Of a stretch of 64,000 nt of DNA, positions 56,765 through 64,000 are shown piece by piece (the stretch's first letter is position 1; the number at the start of each line of letters is the position of its first letter). The notes beneath the pieces were generated by a model, which was not told where the DNA came from, made no database searches, and saw nothing but the letters and a program-made list of their open reading frames with translations. Where the stretch lies: positions 1,364,001 to 1,428,000 of the forward strand of contig OY253650.1 of the NCBI GenBank assembly GCA_958009055.1, read 5' to 3'. The position numbers and the translations under genes are program-made. This DNA is from Choricystis sp. odSpoLacu1. Taxonomy: Eukaryota; Chlorophyta; Trebouxiophyceae.

Positions 56765-57481
56765 TGATTTGCACCTGCTACTTTGCGTTTGTGCGGGACC
56801 CGGTGCCGCGGCTGCTGTCGGGGTACAATGAAGGTGCGTGAGTGGGGGTGTGTGGTTGTGAGTGTGAAGAGAGGGGAGCCTAGCACAACGCTCTCCACCG
56901 ACCCCCCCCCCCCCCTTTCCCTCCCTCCTCCTCCATCAGTCGAATACCGCATGGCGGGCGGCGACCCCGCCGACGGCGACCGCTACACGGGAGCCCTGGC
57001 CGCCACCGAGGCCGCGCACGGCCCCCTGAGCCACCCCCGCTTTGACCTCGCGTCCCCCGACCGCGTGCGCGCCTTCTTCCTGGACTATGTGGACGGCCGC
57101 CTGCTGGCCAACGAGGAAGCATCCCACCTGTTCCCCCAGATCGCGTTTGTCGCGCGCGCCGTGCCCCGCCTCGACTACATCGGCCGCGTGGAGCGCCTGG
57201 CCTCCTCCGACTGGCGGGGGTGGCAGCGCGCGTGCGGTGCGCGTGTCCAGCGTGGATGGAGGCGGCGGATGCTGGCTCCCTATGACGCAGGCTTGCACCA
57301 CCACCCGTCCAGCAGCGATCCTCTCGGCATGTACAGTGCTGCCCGCGCGCTGGCGGCTGCGGACGCCAACTTTGCGCGCGCCCTGTGCCACTTAGCCGCC
57401 ATCGACCTGGCCTGCTGGCGGCTGCCAGTGCCGGCCGAGTGTGAGGAGGTGGTGGAGGAGGAGGGGCAGGCGGGGTGGTGA
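56765..57481 (+). CDS. Sulfotransferase-like protein (copy B)
   Basis: Same two exons as copy A (56765-56833 and 56940-57481) with identical translated sequence by eye. The intron C-run is one base longer than in copy A. The missing 5' motif noted for copy A applies here as well. Confidence 0.7.
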
Positions 57482-57896
57482 AGAGGGGTGAGGGGGGGTA
57501 GCAAACAAAAGCGGGCCAGTGTCTCGTGGCCCACGCCTTTTTGGCCCCCCCACACCCTGCCACTGGGCTCCATTGTTTGGTGGCGTTTTTTGAGGATCGC
57601 GGGGAAGATGATTGATGATCGAAGTATGTCCAACATCACACGAAAAAAAAAAACATAAAAAAAAACATGCACTCTTGCGTCAAAACACACGCCGCGCCCC
57701 CCAGTTATTTTCTTTTTTGATTGATTTTAGTAAGTAACGGGGAGGGGTGGCACAGAGCCTGTAAGCTCGCCAAAGGTAAAACGCGGGCGAGGAAAGGTTG
57801 GGGTGGGGTGGCGTTTGGTCGGGGAACCTACGAGAGAGAGATGCAGCGCCAGCTTTTTCTCTTGCATTCGCGTCTACTCCGAACGAAAAAAACACA

Positions 57897-59552
57897 ATGC
57901 CGTCGGTGGACAAACCCTCGGCCGACGCTGAAGACGCCCCCCCTCCCCCCGGCCTCAAAAAGTGGGCGTCGGCCGCCGCGCCCGCGAGCCCTGCACGGCG
58001 CGCGCCATGCGTCGCCCCCAAGTGGCACGACACGGCTCAGCGGCGCGGCTTCAGGCGGCGCCCCGACGTGTGGTCGGTCAAGGCAAGAGAGAGAGAGAGA
58101 AGTGGGAGAGGGAGGGGACACCGTTCAACCTCCAAACCGGCGCCCCCTCTTTGACCGTCCCCTTTTTTGACGTCCATCCACAGACCCGTCAGCTCGAGTG
58201 GGCCGACACCTATTCACGTTGGCGTTATGTGTCGGGCTATCTGTTTGCGCTGGGACCACCACATCATCTGCTGCGGCGCATTTGGGTTCCTCTGGCGCTG
58301 AACAGTTTTGTTTTTGGCCTCGTCGCTGCCGACCACATCACGGAGAGCGTGTCGACTGCACACGGGCGCACCATCAACCTGTTTCCCAAGCTGTCGCCCA
58401 GCGTGGTGGCCAACCTGACGCCCATCTTTCAGCTGAGCTTGTTGGCTGTTAGGTGAGAGACTGGGTGAGGGGAGGTGTGTGTGTGTGGATGTGGGTTGAT
58501 TTTTGTTTCGTCTTCCAAGCACACTCCTTACCCCACCCCCCACACACCTCGACCAGTCTCATGCTCACGCAGCGCGTGGGCCGCGTGTACGACCGCTGGC
58601 TGGAGGTGAGAGTCTGCGCGTGTGTGTGAGAGAGAGATGAAAGGGAGAACGCTGTGTGCGCCGTAACCGACGCTCCACACTCACACACCCCTCCTTCCTT
58701 CCCCTGAAACACCCACCCACCCACCCCGTACACCCAACAGTCTCGCAAGAACCTGGCCATCGCCTCCACCTGGGTCGTCATGGCGGCCCAGCGTGCTGTC
58801 GAGTGGGGCGACATGCGCCGCGCCGACGCGATCGCGCGCTGGAGTGTGGCCTGGTTTTGGCTGTTGATTGGGTGGCTAGGCGATGAGCCCCAGCCGGCAC
58901 CCGTGCTGGACCAGCTGCTGTCGCGTGGCGAGCTGGGCGAGCTGGCCAAAGCGCGCAAACCGCGCGCACTGGCGTTTCGCCAGGTGTGCAGACTGTTGGG
59001 GGGGAGCGGGGCGGGCGACTTCATGGTGGACAAACTGGGCGAGTTGACGGCGCTGCTGGAGGCGACCAAGCGGCAAGGCATTCCGAGTGGTGGTGAGTGA
59101 GTGTTCGGCGCGGGTGGTGGTGGTGTTTTCTTTCTGCCGTCCTGTCATCCCACCCCCTCTTCTCTCCCCTCTCCTCCCCAGTCGCCAACCTGTCCACCGG
59201 CTTCGTCCTCTTCTTCACGGGGCTCTACCCCCTCACCGCCCTGCCCCCCGCCTCCCCCGCCCTCCACGACGTCGACCTGGACAGCGTGCTGTTCACCCTG
59301 GCGCTGGAATACTTTTTGTACGTCATCATTTGTGTGCTGTTTTTGGGGGCTGACGAGATGGCGAATTCAATGGAGGACTGCTTCCTGCACCTGCCCCTGC
59401 GCGAGATCGCGGTCGGCGCCACGCGCGACGTGCAGGAAGCGCTGGACGCGTTGGTGGCGTTGCCCGCGGTGGACGGCATCGGCCAGCCTGTTGAGTTGGT
59501 GGCGGGCAGCGCGGCTGTGTGGGAGGCGGTGATGGCGGCTGCGGGACGATGA
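57897..59552 (+). CDS. Bestrophin-family anion channel (copy B)
   Basis: Same five-exon structure as copy A, displaced by 5,982 bp: 57897-58082, 58184-58452, 58557-58605, 58741-59092, 59182-59552. The encoded protein appears identical, including the same GC donor at intron 1. Confidence 0.8.
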
Positions 59553-59737
59553 TGGTGGGGTTGTGTGTGTGCATGTAATTGTTTAAGCGGAGAGCTGGGT
59601 AGAAAGCGATGGAGGGCTGGGTGCGTCGAGAGGAGCGGAGGTTGATGACACACCCACCCATTGAGCCCGTGTTTTTGGCTGGGCGTGGGCGCACACAACC
59701 GTGCCTCCTCCGTCCACACCCACACACCCACACCACC

Positions 59738-62021
59738 ATGACGCCACCCTCCTCCTCCCCCGCGGTCGCTGCCCAGCGCCGCGTGCTCGAGGCCATCCTG
59801 GCCACGGGCTGCGCGTCCCCTGCGTTGGCAGCAGCTGCTGAGAAGGGAGGGGACCCGTTTGACGCGTTGAAAAGCCTTCCTGTGGTCGGCTACACCGACT
59901 CTTACGCGGCCGCCGCGCGCGGCTGCGTGGATGCGTTGCGTGATGGTGATGTGAGCGCGGCCCGCGCTCACCTGTCTCACCTGTTGGCGACCGTCGCCAC
60001 GTCCACCACAGACGCCAGCCACGTGCTGGCCTTCTTCATGACGAGCGGCACCAGTGGCAACGCAGCCAAACTGTTTCCGTTGACGGTGGCGGCTCAAAAC
60101 GCGCGTTCGTCATACTACCGTGTGATGGCCGCTCGGTCGAAAGCCACCCTGGCAGGCGTTGACGGAGCCCGGCTGGCGCTGGCCACGCCGGGCGTGCCGC
60201 AAGAGTTGCCGTGTTTGGTGGAGGGGGAGGAGGGGGTGGAGGTGGGCGGCGAGGTGAGAAAGTGTTTGTGTGTGGGGTGTGAGTCGGAGGATCGACAACG
60301 CCACCCCCCCCCCCCCGCCCCCCCCCCCCCCCCCTCCTCCCGTCCCACAAGGTCGCCACCCACCACCTCACCGCTCCGACCTCTCCTCCCGCCGACACGC
60401 CCTGGGCGCGGAGCGCGCGCGCGCCCGCCCCGCGCGCCACCCTGGTCGGCCCCGCCACCGCCGTCCTGCTGGGGCCGGTGCTGCAGCGTGTGGCGGCGGA
60501 CGCGGCAGCAGGTGGTGCCGCCCCCCCCCCTCGATGCCGACATCATGGGGGCCGCCACCCTGGCCTACCCGGTGCGCGTGCTGACCGCGTTTGACGCCCC
60601 TGTGGCGGCCAAGCACTACATGATGTGGTTTTGTGCGCTGGCGAGGGGCGGGGGGCGGGTGACGCAGGTGAGAAGAGTGGAGAGTGGACGAGAGAAAGGA
60701 GAGGAGACACACACGCCCTCGACCCCTCAACACCACCCCCTCTCCCCGCCCTGCCAAGCTCACCGACTTCTTCGGCGGCTCCATCCTGTCCGCCGTCTCC
60801 GTGCTGCGCGACCATGGCGCCTCCATGGCGGCCGACCTGCGGGCGGGCGCGCTGGCTTCCGCCTTCCCGGGCGCCCCGTTTGGCGGGGCGCTGGACGACA
60901 GCGTGCGTGATGCCGTCAACGCTTATGTTGGGGGGGCGCAACCCGCGGCCGCTGCCGCACTGGAGGCCGCCCTGGCGTCTGACGCTCCCCTGCTGGGGAC
61001 GCTGTTTCCACGCCTCTCTTTCATTTCTGCCATCTTCACGGGCGCGATGCGCAAGTACGCCCCCCGCGTGGCAGCCCTCGTCCCCCCCACCGCCACCCTG
61101 GCCACCGATTTTTATGGCGGGTCGGAAGGCTGCTATGGTTTGGCGGCGGCGCTGCTGCGGCCGGGGACGATGGCGGGAGATGACTCTTCGTTTGTACTCG
61201 CACCTGGCGTGGATGTCGTGTTTGAGTTTTTGGAGGTGGGGAAGGAGCAAGGTGAGTGAGGTGTGTGGTGTGGTGGTGGGTGGTTGGTGTGGGGCGGAGA
61301 GTCGGGAGACGAGCCTCCTCTCACCACTCTCCCAAACTCAATCCCTCCAGACCCGCCCGTGCTCATGCAAGCCGTCACCGCCAACACGCTCTACGAAATC
61401 GTTGTTACCACGTTTGGCGGCCTGGCACGCTACCGCGTGGGCGACGTCGTGCGCGTCATGGGCACCGCGCGCGTGGACGCGGTCGCGCTGGCGGCGGGCG
61501 ACGCCGCCCTCGCGTCCGACCTGGCAGACTTTGATGGCGCCCCCATCATCGAGTTTGTCGGACGCGCCGGCTCCCAACTCAACCTGGTGTGGGAAAAATA
61601 CGACGAAGGCGCGCTCGTGGGCGCGCTGTCTGGCCGCGCCACCGCGCCACCACCCTGGTCCGAGTTTGCTCTGCGTGAGGAGCCTGCGCCCCCAGGCGGT
61701 GGGCTGCCTCACTACATCGTGTATGTGGAGCCTCCTTCGGGCGGCTCGCTCAACCCAACCACCACAGCCACCGCGGTCGAGGCCGCCTTGCGCGCCGGCA
61801 ACGACGTGTACGCGCTGCTGGTTGCGCGCGGCCAGATCGCCCCCAGTGTGACCGCCCTGCTGCGGTGTGGCGCGTTTGGCGCGCTAAGGGACGCGGCTGT
61901 CGCGCGAGGCACGAGTGTAGCGCAGTACAAGGCGCCGATCGTGCTGGAAGGCAGCGCCGACGGTCTGCGCGCCAGTGTGCTGGAGGAGTGGGTGGTGGAG
62001 CGGGCGAGGGCGGGGGTGTGA
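59738..62021 (+). CDS. GH3-family acyl-acid-amido synthetase (GH3-C, frameshift in exon 2)
   Basis: Exons 59738-60253, 60352-60667, 60759-61251, 61351-62021, identical to GH3-B except one extra C in the exon-2 C-run (ten C, about 60520-60530), which shifts the frame at GGAAPPLDADIMG and would abolish motifs 2 and 3. All splice sites are kept. Since homopolymer runs are the only differences between units, this could be real allelic decay or a base-calling error. Spans units 2 and 3. Confidence 0.8.
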
Positions 62022-62734
62022 GGGGTGTGTGCCGACGTGTTTGTTTTGTGGCCCCGCACGCGCCACGGCGCGCTCTGCGCTGGTCCCAGCACAAGCACGG
62101 CCACGCGTCGTGGGTGGGTGGGCGGGGAAAGAAGGTTTTTGTGAGAGAAGAAGCCTCTGTCAACGACACACCTCGCCTACCTGCCTTAGGGTTTGGGTTA
62201 GGGTAGGGGTAGGGTTAGGGTCAGGGTCAGGGTCATTGTCAGGGTCAGGGTCAGAGTCAGGTGGTGGGAGTGTGTGGCAGGCGGCGGGCGTCGCTTTCAC
62301 ACTGAACGGGTTCAGGGTGGAGTTCAGTGTGGGATTGTTTTCGACGGGAGGGTTTTTCGAAAAACATGGTCGAGCCTTTTGTTGGGTTGAAGAGATTTTT
62401 GCTTTTTTCAAGTGGCGATGTGTGAATGGTGGTGATGATAGATTGCCTTTCTTTGTGCGTAGGGGCGGGTGGGAGGATTAAGAGAACGAGAAGAGGGGGA
62501 GACCAAAGTAGGCTGTTCAGATGCTGTCGACTGCCACTTGCCAACCATACTCACTTGTGATCATTCATTCACTCTTTCCCCCGCTCACTCCCCGCAGAGG
62601 CCAATCGTCGGGGCAGCTTTGCCCTGGAGAAGGGTGGTTGGGCGGGGGAACAGAGGAGTGAAATCGTCGGCTGCCCACTCTCTCCTCGCTCGCCGTTTTT
62701 TTTTTTTTTTTTTTTCCTCGCCCCCACCTGTCGT
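61272..62734 (+). repeat. 6-kb tandem unit, copy 3 (truncated)
   Basis: First 1,463 bp of the unit: the GH3-C last exon, a telomere-like block (62185-62261) and the sequence upstream of the sulfotransferase exons, ending after the T-run at CACCTGTCGT (62734). Beyond this the sequence is unrelated, so the third sulfotransferase lacks all recognisable coding exons. Confidence 0.92.
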
Positions 62735-62942
62735 CAACCCTGGAGAAGGGTGATTTGGCGACGACACGTGCAATTTACAACGCTCAAAACTGTCCAGCAC
62801 CACCAACACGGGGCATGTGTGTGGTGGTGGTGGTGTGACTCTCCCAGCGCCGAGTGAGACGTCGTGCAGCCTTCTCACACATCTTCTTATTTTTTTACTG
62901 CACGTGACTCTCCGCGACGCTTTTTCCCGCGCTCGACACGTC
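62735..62942. other. Right flank of the array
   Basis: 208 bp directly after the break. The first bases (CCCTGGAGAAGGGTG, 62739-62753) repeat 15 bp found about 110 bp upstream inside the unit (near 62623). Otherwise TG-repeats and a probable promoter for the next gene; no gene seen. Confidence 0.5.
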
Positions 62943-64000
62943 ATGCTGTCTTCGTTGGTAGTCGTCTTGGTGCTGGCGCAGGTGCGTGGTTTGGGCGGGC
63001 GCGTTTTTTAGGGGCGGGGAAGGGATGGCGAGCGAGCCTGCGCGATCAAGAGGACCCTGGGGCGCGCGCATGGGCTGGGCTGCGGCTCGGGGCACATCTC
63101 CCGGCCCCAACATGCGCTTTGCAAGCTGTCTGCCGCCACGGGCTGTCGGCAGTGGCTCGTTGGCTGCCGCTGTTACGGCTTACCAGGGGCGGCACGGCGC
63201 GTGGGGCGGCGGCAAGTGTTTTTTTTTTTGGCGCCATGGGCTGTCGTGAGAAGTTCCAAACACACGCGCGCCGCGCTTCCCTACTTCAACAGAGCGCCTC
63301 CCCGACGGCCGCCCTCCCTGGCTTCACGGTAAGCATGTTTGGTTCCTGGCTGTAAGGGGGAGCGAGAGGGGGGAGGGTCTGTTTTGCGCCCCAGAGACCG
63401 AGTCACGCCCCCCCCCCCCCCTTGTGTCGCATCGATATCCGAGTCAGTCCCAAGTCCCCAAGTCACGCCCCCCCCCCCCCTCCCGCCCCCCACACCGTCC
63501 CCAACTTTCTTTGGCAGGCCACCCCGCTCGCCTCGACCGCATCCATCGCCAACAAGACGGCCGCCGTGCTTGCCGCGGCCAACGCCAAGGAGAGGGCGGT
63601 GACTGTGTCGCTGGGCGGCGCCAAGCCCAACGTCACCGTTGCGGCGGCGACGCTTGCCGCGCATCAACGACTGAAATCTGGCAACATCATCATGCCTGTC
63701 CAGCCTTCGGCCGTCGCCTCAACCGCGCCATCGGGGACGCTGCAATGCTTGGTCAACGCGGACGGCGTGGTGGCTGGGCTTGGGAGTGGAAGTGGTAAGA
63801 AGGGATGGTGGGGGAGGTGGGTGTCGATTTTTTAGTCCATCCAAAATGCCCACGCTTCATTGTCACCCCAAACCATCCCACACAGGCAACTCCGCATGCT
63901 CGTCGTCGGCCGCCACGATCGCGCCCATTCTCATCGGCGACGGCTACATCAGCGGCCTGAAAGTGGCGGTCGCCAAAATTGGGCCACCCTACGTCGGCCA
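62943..64000 (+). CDS. Secreted protein of unknown family, 5' part
   Basis: Exons 62943-62981, 63293-63328, 63518-63794 and 63886 onward, running off the window; phases are consistent. The first exon encodes only a short hydrophobic leader, MLSSLVVVLVLAQ, typical of signal peptides. The mature part is Ala/Ser/Thr-rich with ASTASIANKTAAVLAAANAK, NVTVAAATLAAHQRL, then GTLQCLVNADGVVAG and NSACSSSAATIAP with ILIGDGYISGLKVAVAKIG. No family recognised; the start is supported by the leader and good splice sites. Introns 1 and 2 contain long T- and C-runs. Confidence 0.55.

Larger units (their letters stand above)
55289..61271 (+). repeat. 6-kb tandem unit, copy 2
   Basis: Same content and order as copy 1; boundaries fall in the third intron of GH3. 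Contains the GH3-B last exon, a telomere-like block (56202-56278), sulfotransferase-like copy B, bestrophin copy B and the first three exons of GH3-C. Confidence 0.93.

Noticed and set aside
49308..62734. Transposon or virus insertion
   Set aside because: No terminal repeats, target-site duplication, transposase, integrase or reverse transcriptase; contents are cellular genes with introns.

Overview
This 64 kb window is nuclear DNA of a eukaryote, most likely a GC-rich, flagellated, photosynthetic alga; the green lineage is favoured. The evidence is: short introns (mostly about 50-200 nt) with GT-AG borders and pyrimidine-rich 3' ends; plastid-type biosynthetic enzymes (dihydroxy-acid dehydratase, anthranilate phosphoribosyltransferase); a pseudo-response regulator with a plant-type CCT domain; a Rubisco-methyltransferase-like SET protein; and a full-length axonemal dynein heavy chain. 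Genes are dense and often divergent with 100-400 bp between starts. TGA is the usual stop; TAG and TAA are also used. I reconstructed exon structures by hand, and summed exon lengths are multiples of three for nearly all genes, which supports the models.

Layout. 0.1-6.1 kb: AP-2 alpha adaptin, a PRR/TOC1-like clock protein and a possible small secreted peptide, all on the minus strand. 6.2-9.7 kb: dihydroxy-acid dehydratase and an Ala/Glu-rich protein. 10.6-13.5 kb: an SLT/SAC1-type sulfate (Na+/anion) transporter interrupted by a stop and a 7-bp duplication. 13.9-24.8 kb: TFIIH subunit Tfb4, SET methyltransferase, BRX1, TRPD, a NAT nucleobase/ascorbate transporter, a short-chain dehydrogenase and a bZIP factor. 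25.5-41.1 kb: a 20-exon outer-arm-gamma-like dynein heavy chain, transcribed divergently from MAD2 (41.5-42.6 kb). 42.7-48.9 kb: a plastid membrane protein, a secreted EF-hand protein, an Ala/Lys-rich secreted protein and a GH5 beta-mannanase with a C-terminal six-Cys module.

49.3-62.7 kb: the most unusual part, a head-to-tail array of a 5,981-5,983 bp unit (2.24 copies, nearly identical by eye) carrying a GH3 acyl-amido synthetase, a sulfotransferase-like gene and a bestrophin-type anion channel. The array starts inside a GH3 intron directly after degenerate telomere-like repeats and ends inside the sulfotransferase locus. Each copy also has an internal degenerate telomere-like block. 62.9-64.0 kb: the start of an unidentified secreted protein that runs off the window.

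Caution: several otherwise well-preserved genes (dynein, SLT, NAT, third GH3) carry 1-2 nt indels in homopolymers or GC repeats. This looks like uncorrected sequencing error as much as gene decay, so pseudogene calls and the exact copy number of the array both depend on read-level checks.
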